From the NCBI GenBank assembly GCA_041166025.1, contig JBEAMJ010000078.1, positions 62,001 to 126,000 of the forward strand: a stretch of DNA of 64,000 bases. The letters run 5' to 3'. The notes below the pieces were generated by a model, which searched no databases, had not been told where the DNA came from, and worked only from the letters and a program-made list of their open reading frames with translations. Shown here piece by piece: positions 1-8,579 of this stretch. How positions within the stretch are numbered: position 1 is the stretch's first letter; the number at the start of each line of letters is the position of its first letter. The DNA comes from UBA7672 sp041166025. Its GTDB lineage: Bacteria > Pseudomonadota > Alphaproteobacteria > Caulobacterales > Hyphomonadaceae. The position numbers and the translations under genes are program-made.

Positions 1-316
1 AGTTCTCGAAGCTTTGGCAAGTCGCCTCGACAGTCAGCAGCAGACCAAGGATACCCCCCGTGACGCCCAAAGTCGCAGTCACAATGCTGGCACGCTTGAA
101 GTCTCCGGTGCTTAGCCCGGCCAATAACCAGCCGGCCCACATCAACGCGCCGCCAGCGGCCATTCCTACGAGCCCATGAATCAGCGCCGCCATTGAACCT
201 AAGCCCACTAGAATGGCCTCCATCACCAAGGCGAAACCGATGACAACGACGGGGCCGCTGACTTTCGCATAGTCCCCTGAATCATCGACAGGAGGTCGGT
301 GGCTCGGCTCGGTCAT
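1..316 (-). CDS. membrane protein, unknown function, 3' end beyond window
   Basis: An open frame reads leftward from an ATG at 316 to the window edge without a stop, so about 105 N-terminal residues are visible. The protein begins MTEPSHRPP, then shows three hydrophobic stretches at about residues 20-45, 47-67 and 76-96, interrupted by short polar turns, so it is probably an integral inner-membrane protein. An in-frame TAA lies a few codons upstream of the ATG. No good Shine-Dalgarno sequence precedes the ATG, so a later start is possible. Base composition is visibly less GC-rich than mdh next door, with codons such as CTA, TTA and ATT, which could mean recent acquisition. I do not recognise the family. 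Confidence 0.55.
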   Translation of the reverse strand, partial: MTEPSHRPPVDDSGDYAKVSGPVVVIGFALVMEAILVGLGSMAALIHGLVGMAAGGALMWAGWLLAGLSTGDFKRASIVTATLGVTGGILGLLLTVEATCQSFEN

Positions 317-357
317 CGGAGTAAAGTCGTCGAATTAAGTTGAAGGTAGAAGGCGCC

Positions 358-390
358 AAAAAAGCAAGACGCCGCCCCTATTGGGGCGGC
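358..390 (-). terminator. rho-independent terminator of mdh
   Basis: A perfect 8-bp GC-rich stem (371-378 with 383-390) closes a 4-nt loop. Read on the minus strand it is followed within a few bases by six T residues (358-363). It lies 28 bases beyond the mdh stop, in the right orientation to end that transcript. Confidence 0.85.
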
Positions 391-417
391 GCTTGCATAT
401 CGGCTTGTCGATGCGGC

Positions 418-1386
418 CTACGCCAGCGACGGATCCAGCTTCTTGCAGGCGTCAAGAAGGCCGCGCACCGCGCCGACGCTTTTCTCGAACATCGCCTTCT
501 CGTCGCCATTGAGGTCGAACTCGACGATGCGCTCGACGCCGCCTGCGCCGATCACGACCGGCACGCCGACATAGAGGTCGGAGACGCCGTACTGGCCGGT
601 GAGATTTGCAGCCACAGGCAGCACGCGCTTCTTGTCCTTGAGGTAGGACTTCGCCATCGCGACGGCTGATTCAGCGGGCGCATAGAAAGCCGAGCCGGTT
701 TCAAGGAGGGCCACGATCTCGCCGCCGCCGCCGCGTGTGCGCTTCACCATCGCATCGAGCTCTTCCTGCGTGAAGAAGCCCTGCTTGACGCAATCCGGCA
801 GCGGCACGCCGCCGATCGAGGAGTGGCGCACCATCGGTACCATGTCGTCGCCGTGGCCGCCCAGCGTCCATGCTTTCACATCTTCGATCGAGATACCGGT
901 CTTCTCGGAGAGGAAGTAGGCGAAACGCGCGGAGTCGAGCACGCCGGCCATGCCGACGACGTGGCTGGTCGGGAGGCCCGAGAATTTCTGCAGCGCCCAT
1001 ACCATCGCATCGAGCGGGTTGGTGATGCAGATCACGAAGGCTTTCGGGCAGTGCTGCTTGATGGCGGCGCCGACCGACTTCATGACGCCGAGATTGATGC
1101 CGATCAGATCATCCCGGCTCATGCCCGGCTTGCGCGGCACGCCGGCCGTGACGATGACCACATCGGACCCGGCGATCACCGAATACTCCTCAAGCGAACC
1201 GCCCGTCATCTTGCCGTCCTTGCCGTAGACGGCGGCGGCTTCGGCGATGTCGAGGCCCTTTCCCTTCGCAATTCCGCCCTTCATGTCGACCAGAACCACA
1301 TCCCCGAGCTCCTCGCGCGAGCAGATGTGGGCCAGCGTGCCGCCGATCATGCCGGCGCCGATGAGGGCGATCTTCTTGCGGGCCAT
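418..1386 (-). CDS. mdh: malate dehydrogenase (LDH-like, NAD-dependent)
   Basis: Interconverts malate and oxaloacetate with NAD in the TCA cycle, in the cytoplasm. The 322-residue product has the N-terminal Rossmann motif GAGMIGG (about 10-16), the substrate loop with R85 and R91 in GVPRKPGMSRDDL, the ITNPLD segment with N123, R154, and the catalytic histidine H178 in TLGGHGDD. Length and motifs match the alphaproteobacterial LDH-like MDH class (about 320 residues). It is the last gene of a minus-strand group with zapE and is followed by a strong terminator. In many alphaproteobacteria mdh leads directly into sucCDAB on the same strand; here sucC is 13 kb away and points the other way. Confidence 0.97.
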   Translation of the reverse strand: MARKKIALIGAGMIGGTLAHICSREELGDVVLVDMKGGIAKGKGLDIAEAAAVYGKDGKMTGGSLEEYSVIAGSDVVIVTAGVPRKPGMSRDDLIGINLGVMKSVGAAIKQHCPKAFVICITNPLDAMVWALQKFSGLPTSHVVGMAGVLDSARFAYFLSEKTGISIEDVKAWTLGGHGDDMVPMVRHSSIGGVPLPDCVKQGFFTQEELDAMVKRTRGGGGEIVALLETGSAFYAPAESAVAMAKSYLKDKKRVLPVAANLTGQYGVSDLYVGVPVVIGAGGVERIVEFDLNGDEKAMFEKSVGAVRGLLDACKKLDPSLA

Positions 1387-1494
1387 CGATTGGTCTCCTG
1401 ATGCATGGGCGGACGGCCGCCCGGACTTCGGACGCGGGGACGGTTAGCGCAATGGGAGCAGGGGAGCAATGCGTCTCTGGGTCAGCGGGCGTGA

Positions 1495-1935
1495 TCAGTC
1501 GACCACTTCGTAGAGCCCGATGCCGAAGACGCAGACATCGGCGCTGCAAAGCTCCATTTCCAGTTCGACGCGAAGGCTGTCGCCGGCGTAACCCGGCATC
1601 ACCAGCAACAGCGGATTGGGGTCGTCCTCGGCGTCCGAGTCGACTTCGTCGCCGTCTCCGTCATATCCCACAAGATCGATGTCGTCGCAGTCGTCGTCGC
1701 ACGCTGCGTAAACGTAGTACTGCTTGTCCGGGTCGAGCCTGAACTCGACTTCGTAGACGCCAAATTCGCCCATCTCGGCGATCACGATGTCGCCGACCAG
1801 GACTTCCTGGGCCGGGTCGGAGCTGTCGACCACAAGTTGGCGGACATAGTCGTTGATCGTCTGCTCCTGTCCGCGGGCGGGGCCTGCCGCGGCAAGAGCG
1901 ATGGCGCAGGCAAATGCGCAGGCGATGAATTTCAT
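1495..1935 (-). CDS. secreted acidic protein with CDDDC motif (PPC-like), paralogue A
   Basis: 146 residues starting at the ATG at 1935. A longer frame begins at 2076, but only the inner start gives a clean signal peptide (MKFIACAFACAIALAAAGPARG) and a purine-rich ribosome site. After the signal peptide comes a single beta-rich domain with a very acidic stretch: ACDDDCDDIDL at about residues 79-89, then repeated Asp and Glu, then a second cysteine pair in LCSADVC near the C terminus. The four cysteines form two CxxxC-type pairs, likely disulfides in the periplasm. The same pattern is found in the gene at 2549-2986, so the two are paralogues. The layout resembles bacterial pre-peptidase C-terminal (PPC) beta-sandwich domains; that family call is inference and the function is unknown. 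Confidence 0.75.
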   Translation of the reverse strand: MKFIACAFACAIALAAAGPARGQEQTINDYVRQLVVDSSDPAQEVLVGDIVIAEMGEFGVYEVEFRLDPDKQYYVYAACDDDCDDIDLVGYDGDGDEVDSDAEDDPNPLLLVMPGYAGDSLRVELEMELCSADVCVFGIGLYEVVD

Positions 1936-2074
1936 GTTGGTCGTTTCCCGGCGTTGGCGACGAGAATCCGTCCAGCCGGACAGAAAATCAATGGACCATT
2001 GCAGCGTCTTTTTTTCGTCGGTCCTGCAGCACGCAACATGGGAGACCTCGCCCATCAGACCGAGGAGACTTCTC

Positions 2075-2539
2075 ATGTTCCAGATCCGTCCGCTGGCGGT
2101 GCAAACCTTTGCTCACCTCTTCGGTCTGCCTGACGCGGAGTTGGAGCGTCAGGGGGTTGTGGTTCGGCGCGCGGCCGCAGGCGATCGGTTTCCCTGTCGT
2201 GTGAGCCTGCGCGATGCCCGACCCGGCGAACGGGCCTTGCTGTTGAACTATGAACATCACCACGCCGCTACACCCTACAGGTCCAGCTACGCCATCTTCG
2301 TGATCGACGGAGCAGAAGAGGCGAAACTGGGGCCGGGCGAACTGCCGCCGGTCTTCAATGGCCGGCCGCTGGCCGTGCGTGCATTCAGCGCGGCGGGCAT
2401 GTTGCTGGAGGCGGACATGGGCATCGGCCCCGATGTGAAGCCGGTGATCGAGCGGCTGCTGGGCAATCCTGATGTCGCTTATCTGCATGTGCACAATGCG
2501 GTGCACGGTTGCTATTCGGCGCGTGTGGACCGGGCCTGA
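2075..2539 (+). CDS. DUF1203 domain protein
   Basis: 154 residues. I start it at the ATG at 2075 because a clear GAGGAG ribosome site lies just upstream (2062-2067) and family members begin at this point with FQIRPL. The protein covers the whole DUF1203 fold, with the typical central segment ERALLLNYEHH and the C-terminal region ending in a histidine- and cysteine-containing HVHNAVHGCYSARV. No catalytic role is established for the family. It sits on the plus strand between two paralogous secreted genes on the minus strand and shares a short divergent upstream region with one of them. Confidence 0.85.
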   Translation: MFQIRPLAVQTFAHLFGLPDAELERQGVVVRRAAAGDRFPCRVSLRDARPGERALLLNYEHHHAATPYRSSYAIFVIDGAEEAKLGPGELPPVFNGRPLAVRAFSAAGMLLEADMGIGPDVKPVIERLLGNPDVAYLHVHNAVHGCYSARVDRA

Positions 2540-2548
2540 CGTGAAAGA

Positions 2549-2986
2549 TCAGCGCGATCGGAACATCGCAATACCTGCGATGCAGGTATCCGCCTCACAG
2601 GATTCGAGGCTCAGCGTCACGCGAACTTCCCTGCCTGACTCGCCCGGTTCGATGATCACCAGAGGCTCGTCGTCGTCTTCCATGTCGTCATCGACAAGGT
2701 CGCCGGCCCGAGTGTGCGCCATCAGATTGATGTCTGAACAGTCGTCGTCGCATGCGCCATAGATGGTGTACCTCTCGTCGGGATAGACCTCGAGGACGAA
2801 CTCCCGCGTCTCCCCTTCAGCGAGTTCTGCCAGCTGTGCGCGGCCCTCGAGAACTTCCTTCGAGCTGAGGGGCGCCTCGAGCACCTTGCGCAGGTGCTCG
2901 TCGACGGCCAGTTGCGCCGTCGCGGCGCCTGCAGTGGCTATTGCGGCCGCGCCAGCGATCAGAAGGGTTTTCCAGTTGGCGTTCAT
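2549..2986 (-). CDS. secreted acidic protein with CDDDC motif (PPC-like), paralogue B
   Basis: 145 residues from the ATG at 2986, which has AGGGA nine bases upstream and gives a standard signal peptide ending near AGAATA. Starts at 2995 and 3007 are possible but less well spaced. The mature domain repeats the pattern of the gene at 1495-1935: YGACDDDCSDINL at about residues 88-100, an acidic run, then SCEADTC and a hydrophobic C-terminal strand. Identity is modest, but all four cysteines align, so these are diverged paralogues. The gene lies 59 bases after zapE on the same strand and ahead of mdh, so it may be co-transcribed. Function unknown; a PPC-like periplasmic domain is the best guess. 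Confidence 0.78.
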   Translation of the reverse strand: MNANWKTLLIAGAAAIATAGAATAQLAVDEHLRKVLEAPLSSKEVLEGRAQLAELAEGETREFVLEVYPDERYTIYGACDDDCSDINLMAHTRAGDLVDDDMEDDDEPLVIIEPGESGREVRVTLSLESCEADTCIAGIAMFRSR

Positions 2987-3045
2987 GTCTTGCATTCCCT
3001 GAGGCAAGAAATGCGAAGGTTTCTGAGGGGCGCCAATCGAATCCC

Positions 3046-4140
3046 TCAGGGCGATCCGGTCGGCGCTTCCGGCGCATCCCGTCGCTCCGCCGCGAGATAG
3101 TCCGCGGAGCGCATCTCATGCAGGCGGCTTGCGGTGCGCTGAAACTCGAACGCCCCGTCGCCGGCGAGGTAGAGATCGTCGGGCGCAGCGTCGGCCGACA
3201 TCACGAGCTTGGTCTTCGATTCGTAGAGCGCATCGATGAGCGTGATGAAGCGCGCCGCCCAGGTGCGCTGGTCCTGGCCCATACGCGGAACGCGATCGAC
3301 CAGCACGGTCGGATAGTGTCGCGCCAGCGTCAGATAGTCGGCGGCGCCGAGCGGCTGTTTGCAGAGTTCGTCAAAGCTGAACCGCGCCACTCCCATCGCC
3401 TGACGATCCACCCGCAGCTTGCGGCCAGCCACATCGAGGGTTTCGGGTGCGGGCGCAGTCCCGGCGGTGAGGCGCAAGAAGGCGGCGTCCATTGCCGCGT
3501 CCGCCTCGTCCCCGAGCGGGGTATAATAGACCGGCGCCGCCGTGAGGCGCTCAAGCCGGTAATCGCGCGCGGCTTTGAGCTCCAGCACGTCGACTTCCTG
3601 CTCCAGCCTTCGGATGAAGGGCAGGAATAGCTCCCGGTTGATCCCATTGACGTACAGATCCGCCGGCTTCCGGTTCGAGGTCGCGACAACAGTGATGCCG
3701 CGATCGAACAGGTGCTCGAACAGCCGGCTCAGGATCATCGCATCGGCAATCTGCGTGACGTGGAATTCGTCGAAGCAGAGCACGCGCGCCTCGTCGGCGA
3801 TGCGCTTGGCTGCCGGCGCGATCGGATCGCCCTGACCGGTCTTGCGCCACGTGAAGATGAAGGCATGCGTCTCAAGCATGAAGTCGTGGAAGTGGACGCG
3901 CCGCTTGTCCTTGACGGGAAGGGTCTCGAAGAAGAGGTCCATCAGCATCGACTTGCCGCGACCGACGGCGCCCCAGATGTAAAGGCCGCGCGCGCGCGCG
4001 CCGCCTCCAAACCAGCCGCGCGAGGCCATCAGCGCCTCGGCGAGGGCATCAAGCCGCGCAATTGCCTCGGCCTGGGCCGGATCGGGCGCGAGCCGGCCAG
4101 TTGCAAGGCGGTTTGCATAAAGCTGCTTCACGCGCGTCAT
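3046..4140 (-). CDS. zapE: ZapE/AFG1-like cell division ATPase
   Basis: 364 residues, the normal length for the AFG1/ZapE family. It has a Walker A motif GAVGRGKS (57-64), Walker B LCFDEFHV (121-128), and the family signature RRVHFHDFM between them. In E. coli, ZapE associates with the divisome and acts on FtsZ; mitochondrial AFG1 relatives act in protein quality control. It is expected to be cytoplasmic and attached peripherally. Its position upstream of mdh on the same strand is a conserved alphaproteobacterial arrangement, here with one small secreted gene between. Confidence 0.93.
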   Translation of the reverse strand: MTRVKQLYANRLATGRLAPDPAQAEAIARLDALAEALMASRGWFGGGARARGLYIWGAVGRGKSMLMDLFFETLPVKDKRRVHFHDFMLETHAFIFTWRKTGQGDPIAPAAKRIADEARVLCFDEFHVTQIADAMILSRLFEHLFDRGITVVATSNRKPADLYVNGINRELFLPFIRRLEQEVDVLELKAARDYRLERLTAAPVYYTPLGDEADAAMDAAFLRLTAGTAPAPETLDVAGRKLRVDRQAMGVARFSFDELCKQPLGAADYLTLARHYPTVLVDRVPRMGQDQRTWAARFITLIDALYESKTKLVMSADAAPDDLYLAGDGAFEFQRTASRLHEMRSADYLAAERRDAPEAPTGSP

Positions 4141-4195
4141 CGGGTCCGCGCATATAGAGGATCGGGCAGGCAGGGAAAGCGGTTTCGCGTCGCGC

Positions 4196-4624
4196 TCAGC
4201 CGTTGGCCGACTGGCGTGCGCTCGGCATCAGGCCGTGCACGAAGTCGCGGAACAGTTCGGGCCGGCGCACAAAGTCCGCCAGCGGCAGGTCCTCCTTGCT
4301 GATGGCCTGAGGCGCGCAATCCACCCCGGCCCGCACCAGGCTGCGCAGCACGTCGTCGCGTCGGTCGCTGGCCGAGACGATGGCGACACGGAAGCGGCCC
4401 ATGCTGGCGATCCGCGTAACCGTCGCGTCCTCGTCGGTGGAGTCCGGCAGCATGAGGTCGATCACCACGAGATCAAAGCGCTCGAGACGCAATTTACGCT
4501 CGGCGTCCAGCAAGGACGTGGCGATCACCAGATCGATCCCATAGCGTTTGCGCGAGGCGGCAGCCGCCGCAGCTGAAAGAAGTTCTCCGGCGCGAGGATG
4601 GTCCTCGATCCACAGGACTTTCAT
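4196..4624 (-). CDS. single-domain response regulator (CheY-like receiver)
   Basis: 142 residues, essentially one receiver domain. The acidic pair E7/D8, the phosphoacceptor D56 in VVIDLMLPD, S84 in the Thr/Ser position and K110 in ISKED are all present, so it should be phosphorylatable. A short C-terminal tail carries no DNA-binding or enzymatic domain, so output must be by protein interaction. No histidine kinase gene is adjacent. A sequence matching a CtrA half site lies about 75 bases upstream. Confidence 0.87.
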   Translation of the reverse strand: MKVLWIEDHPRAGELLSAAAAAASRKRYGIDLVIATSLLDAERKLRLERFDLVVIDLMLPDSTDEDATVTRIASMGRFRVAIVSASDRRDDVLRSLVRAGVDCAPQAISKEDLPLADFVRRPELFRDFVHGLMPSARQSANG

Positions 4625-4698
4625 GGCGGGCCCCCGGGGCGAAAGCGTTTTGCTGCAGCGAATGTGTGCACCAGATTCTGGCGGCCGAAGCGTTACGA

Positions 4699-4706
4699 AT
4701 GGTTAA
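4699..4706 (-). promoter_or_regulatory. possible CtrA half site
   Basis: The minus strand reads TTAACCAT, the well-known Caulobacter CtrA half-site octamer, in the divergent space between the receiver gene (start 4624) and the acyltransferase gene (start 4749). Only one half site is seen, and an octamer can occur by chance, so this is a weak call. Confidence 0.25.
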
Positions 4707-4748
4707 CGGCGCGGCCGGATTCTGGCATGGTCCGGGACGTTGAACAGA

Positions 4749-5654
4749 ATGACCCAAGCGGAAACCTCCACCCTCGATCCCGGCCTGGCCGCGTTCATCG
4801 ACCCCGAAACGCGCGATGGACACATTGTCGATATCCTGATCGAGGAGCGCTGCCCCAGCTGGGTCGGGCACTGGTCATGGCCGGCCGTCCGGCCTGTGCT
4901 CTACCAGCTTCTTGGATACCGCAAGGCGCTGCGCTGGGCCGACGATATCAGGCAACTCAATTCCGGCGCGGCGTGCTTTGCCTATCTCGACCGCGTGCTG
5001 GGGCTGAAGGTCACCAGCAGCGGCCTCGAGAAAGTGCCGCGCACCGGCCGCGCGATGATCGTCGCCAACCATCCAACCGGCCTCGCCGACGGCTCCATCG
5101 CCCTCGCCGCCTTGCAGGACGTCCGCACTGACATCGAGATCATGGCCAACGCCGATGCGTGCCGCATCAATCCGCGTTTTGCCGAAGTCATTATCCCGGT
5201 CGAATGGGTGCAGGAGAAGCGTTCGATGCCGAAGACGCGCGAGACGCTGCGGCGCACCAGCGCGGCCTTCGCCAACGAGCGGTTGCTGATGATTTTCCCC
5301 TCTGGCGCGCTGGCGCAGATGCGCGAGGGAAAGCTCACCGACGAGCCGTGGCATCAGACTGCGGTAAGCCTTGCGCGCAAGAACAGGACGCCGCTGACGC
5401 CGCTCCACATCGCCAGCCGCAATTCGCGGCTCTACTACGCCTTCTGCGGCATCAACCGTGAGCTGCGTGACATCACGCTGTTTCACGAACTCCTCAACAA
5501 GAAGGGCGCCCGCGCCCACCTCACCTTCGGTCCGCAGATCCCCTGGGAGCATCTTGCCGGTGATCCGCAGGCGGTGACCGAGAAACTGCGCGACTATGTG
5601 GACAACCAGCTGGCCAAGGATCCGGAGAAGCCGTTCGAGCCGTTGAAGGGATAG
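4749..5654 (+). CDS. lysophospholipid acyltransferase-like protein (PlsC/OlsA superfamily)
   Basis: About 301 residues from the ATG at 4749; a TTG at 4740 in the same frame is an alternative start. The acyltransferase signature NHPTGLADG lies near residues 107-115, followed by the FPSGA block near 187, both in the usual order for the glycerolipid acyltransferase fold. Proteins of this type transfer acyl chains from acyl-ACP or acyl-CoA to lysolipids (phosphatidic acid or ornithine lipid synthesis) at the inner-membrane face. No ornithine-lipid partner gene is adjacent, so the substrate is not known. Confidence 0.82.
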   Translation: MTQAETSTLDPGLAAFIDPETRDGHIVDILIEERCPSWVGHWSWPAVRPVLYQLLGYRKALRWADDIRQLNSGAACFAYLDRVLGLKVTSSGLEKVPRTGRAMIVANHPTGLADGSIALAALQDVRTDIEIMANADACRINPRFAEVIIPVEWVQEKRSMPKTRETLRRTSAAFANERLLMIFPSGALAQMREGKLTDEPWHQTAVSLARKNRTPLTPLHIASRNSRLYYAFCGINRELRDITLFHELLNKKGARAHLTFGPQIPWEHLAGDPQAVTEKLRDYVDNQLAKDPEKPFEPLKG

Positions 5655-5669
5655 GTTCCTCGACACATC

Positions 5670-7082
5670 CTACGGGCCACCGTCCTTTGCCGCCTGCGCC
5701 CGCCCTACGCCATACCAGTCGAGCTTGCGGGTCATCCACATCGTGCCGGAGATGGCGGCGAAGCTGGCGACCGAGCCCACGAGAAGCGCATAGTCCTCCA
5801 TGCGCATCAGCACGTAGATGAGGGCATAGAGCGCTGAAAAGACCACGAAGGCCTTCACCATCGCGCCGCGCGAACCGAATACGGAGCCGGCATAGAGCGA
5901 CAGCGCAGAGACAGTCGCAATTGCCGCCGCAAGGAAGCCGGTGTTGAATCCGGCGAGTTCCGAAATCGACAGCAGCAGCATGTAGAATACGGTCTGCGCG
6001 AGACCGACCAGAACATACTGCGCCGGATGGGCGCGTGTGCCGCTGGTCGCCTCGAAGAGGAAGTAGGTGAGGAAGACCAGGCCAATGAACATCGGCGCGT
6101 ACTTCAGCGCGCGTTCGACACTCTGGTAGGGATTGGCTTCGTCGAGCAGGGTGACGCCCGGGCTCTGCGCGTTGAGCTGATCGAACGGCACATAGTCGCC
6201 CGCACCGGCGATGCCACGCGCAAGGAAGGGAATGCGCCAGGTCGCGGTGAAGCCCTGTTCCGTCACATCGCGCTGGTCGGGCAGCGCGCCGCCATCGAAA
6301 CTGGGCGAGGCCCAGTCGCCCGTCACGCTGATCGTCGTGTCACGTGCGAATGCAGCGATGGAGATACGCTGCGCTCCGGTCACGTTCATCATTGCGGTTA
6401 CAGGGATGGCGCCGGCGGCGGGCTCCGCAGTCCAGCCCAGCGGCGCGGCGAGAACGCCGGCGAGCGGTATCGGCGCGCCGTAGGCGTCCGCGCCCGAGAA
6501 GGCTTCAGGCGACAGCTCCAGCGCGCGGCCGGCGACAGTCACCTGCGCATTCCTGGCGCCGCGCAGGTCGCCCATGCTCATGAAGACCTGCGCCTCGCCC
6601 CATTTGAGCTGGGCGCCACCGGGCGCCTCGGCGGCCAGGCGCGCGGGATTGAACGTGGCGTTGAAGTCGGCGGTCGCGGTGTAGACCGGCACGTCATGCA
6701 AACCGCGCTTGCGGATTTCGGTCGCGAGGCGGATGTCCGCCGTTCCGGCTTCCGGGAACAGGAACATCCGGCCGCCCTGGCGCTGAACCTGGTTAACGTT
6801 GTTGACCGCGATCACCACGTCGCGCTCGAACGGCACCGCGATGACCGGGCCCATCAGCGTCTGCATGCCCCCGCGCATGGCGGCGACTTCGTAGACAGCT
6901 GCCTGTGCATCGGTTGAACGCGAATAGGCGATGGCCCAGACAACGCCCGCCGGGATCGCCATCAGCAGGGCGAGCGCGCAGACGAGCATCAGCTTCAGCC
7001 CGAACGATCGCTGGGGCAGAAGACGCGAGAGATCGTAGCCGCGACCATCGCCGGGGCGGGCAGGCAATTCGGTGTCCGACAT
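5670..7082 (-). CDS. creD: CreD-family inner membrane protein
   Basis: 470 residues, typical for CreD/cell-envelope integrity proteins. There is one N-terminal transmembrane helix (about 29-52), then a large periplasmic domain (about 55-325), then a cluster of about five helices in the C-terminal 140 residues. The family segments GPVIAVPF and SVERALKYAPMFIGLVFLTYF are present. In gamma-proteobacteria creD is controlled by CreBC; no such pair is seen here, so regulation is unknown. It ends convergently with the acyltransferase gene. Confidence 0.88.
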   Translation of the reverse strand: MSDTELPARPGDGRGYDLSRLLPQRSFGLKLMLVCALALLMAIPAGVVWAIAYSRSTDAQAAVYEVAAMRGGMQTLMGPVIAVPFERDVVIAVNNVNQVQRQGGRMFLFPEAGTADIRLATEIRKRGLHDVPVYTATADFNATFNPARLAAEAPGGAQLKWGEAQVFMSMGDLRGARNAQVTVAGRALELSPEAFSGADAYGAPIPLAGVLAAPLGWTAEPAAGAIPVTAMMNVTGAQRISIAAFARDTTISVTGDWASPSFDGGALPDQRDVTEQGFTATWRIPFLARGIAGAGDYVPFDQLNAQSPGVTLLDEANPYQSVERALKYAPMFIGLVFLTYFLFEATSGTRAHPAQYVLVGLAQTVFYMLLLSISELAGFNTGFLAAAIATVSALSLYAGSVFGSRGAMVKAFVVFSALYALIYVLMRMEDYALLVGSVASFAAISGTMWMTRKLDWYGVGRAQAAKDGGP

Positions 7083-7280
7083 GTCTCCCTCTGTCCTTTA
7101 CGCCACTAACAGGTCCGCTGCGGGCGGAATTCGGTTCCGAGACGCGGCGGATCGAAGGCGATTGCGGAAAATCCGTGAAACGGCGCCTGCTCTGCGCCCT
7201 TCACCTCGATCGTTTCCCTGCCTAGGCTCACGGACACGGGACACACCAATCCGCAAGACGACCGGGGACTGCCGCCAGCC

Positions 7281-8579
7281 ATGATGAATTTCCTCCGCGT
7301 ATGGAGCGCGCCTGCCGTCATTATCGTGCTGGGCCTCGTTGTGGCCTTCATGTTCATGGCGCCCGCGCCGCCCAAGCGCATCGTCATTGCCGGCGGGGCT
7401 GCAGGAGGCGCCTACGCCGCGACAGCGACGGCCTATGCCGGAGCGCTGGGCGGCTATGACGTGGACGTTGCTGTTCTGGAAACTGCCGGCTCGGTCGACA
7501 ATCTCGCGCGCGTGAAATCCGGGGCGGCTGATGTTGGCATCGTGCAGACCGGGCTGGCGGCCGATCTCGGACAGGAAGGCGTGCGCTCGCTCGGCGCGGT
7601 GTTCTACGAACCGCTCTGGATCTTCTCGCGCACGACACTGCCCGCGCAGGTGGAAAAGCTTCAGGATGTGGCCGGCCTGCGCGTGGCGATCGGGCCTGAG
7701 GGCTCCGGCGTGCGCGTGCTGGCGAGGCTGCTGCTCGAGGAGGCCGGCATTCAGCCGGACCAGTATATCGCCATGCCGCTGGCGGGGCAGGCGGCCGCCA
7801 CGGCGCTTCAGACCGGCGAGATCGATGTGGCGCTCGTCGTGTCAGGACCGACGGCGCCCTGGCTGGCGGGGCTGCTTGGCGATCCGGCGATCAGCCTGCT
7901 CTCGATGCGCGAGGCCCATGCTCTCGCGCGTCGTCACCCCTATCTCGACGAGGTGACGCTCTATCGCGGCGTCATCGACCTCGCCGCGATCCTCCCGCGT
8001 GAGGATGTGCTGCTGATTGCGCCGGCGGCGCAGATCGTGGTGCGCGAGGACCTGCATCCGGCGATCCAGTCGCTGCTGATCGAGGCGGCGCTGGCCACGC
8101 AGAGCGGCGGTTCGCTGCTCGCCGATCCTGGCCGATTCCCGACACCGCAGCTTGCCGACATCGCGATCTCGGACGAGGCAAAACGCTATTACGAGAACGG
8201 GCCGAGCTTCCTGCGGCGCGTCTTTCCATACAGTGTGGCCAACTTCCTCGAGCGGGCGTGGGTCCTCGCCATTCCGCTGGTCACGCTGATGATCCCGCTC
8301 GTGCGTGCCGCGCCGCCGCTCTATCGTTGGCGGATAAGGCGCAAGATCTATGTCTGGTACAATGATCTTAGGAAGCTCGAGGCCGATGGCCGCGCAGCAA
8401 CGACGGCCGAGGAGCGCATGGATGTGCGAGCGCGGCTTGCAGACCTCCAGGAGGAGACCGGCAAGGTCGAAGTGCCGGTCAGCTATACAGACGATCTCTA
8501 CCGCCTGCGCGCCCACATCCGCTTCGTCGCCGAACTGGTCGACAAGCTGTCAGCGCAGGAACGACATGCGCGGGTGTGA
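7281..8579 (+). CDS. TAXI-family solute-binding protein, membrane anchored, orphan
   Basis: 432 residues. Residues 4-25 form an uncleaved anchor or signal sequence. The periplasmic domain carries TAXI-family features: IVIAGGAAGGAY near 35-46, GAADVGIVQTG near 77-87, and LQDVAGLRVAIGPEGSG. A second hydrophobic helix (about 325-350, ERAWVLAIPLVTLMIPLV) is followed by about 80 mostly charged, helix-rich residues, probably cytoplasmic. TAXI proteins normally deliver ligands to a fused TRAP permease; no TRAP permease gene is present here. The two-helix topology suggests a sensor or partner role rather than free periplasmic binding, but that is inference. Confidence 0.83.
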   Translation: MMNFLRVWSAPAVIIVLGLVVAFMFMAPAPPKRIVIAGGAAGGAYAATATAYAGALGGYDVDVAVLETAGSVDNLARVKSGAADVGIVQTGLAADLGQEGVRSLGAVFYEPLWIFSRTTLPAQVEKLQDVAGLRVAIGPEGSGVRVLARLLLEEAGIQPDQYIAMPLAGQAAATALQTGEIDVALVVSGPTAPWLAGLLGDPAISLLSMREAHALARRHPYLDEVTLYRGVIDLAAILPREDVLLIAPAAQIVVREDLHPAIQSLLIEAALATQSGGSLLADPGRFPTPQLADIAISDEAKRYYENGPSFLRRVFPYSVANFLERAWVLAIPLVTLMIPLVRAAPPLYRWRIRRKIYVWYNDLRKLEADGRAATTAEERMDVRARLADLQEETGKVEVPVSYTDDLYRLRAHIRFVAELVDKLSAQERHARV

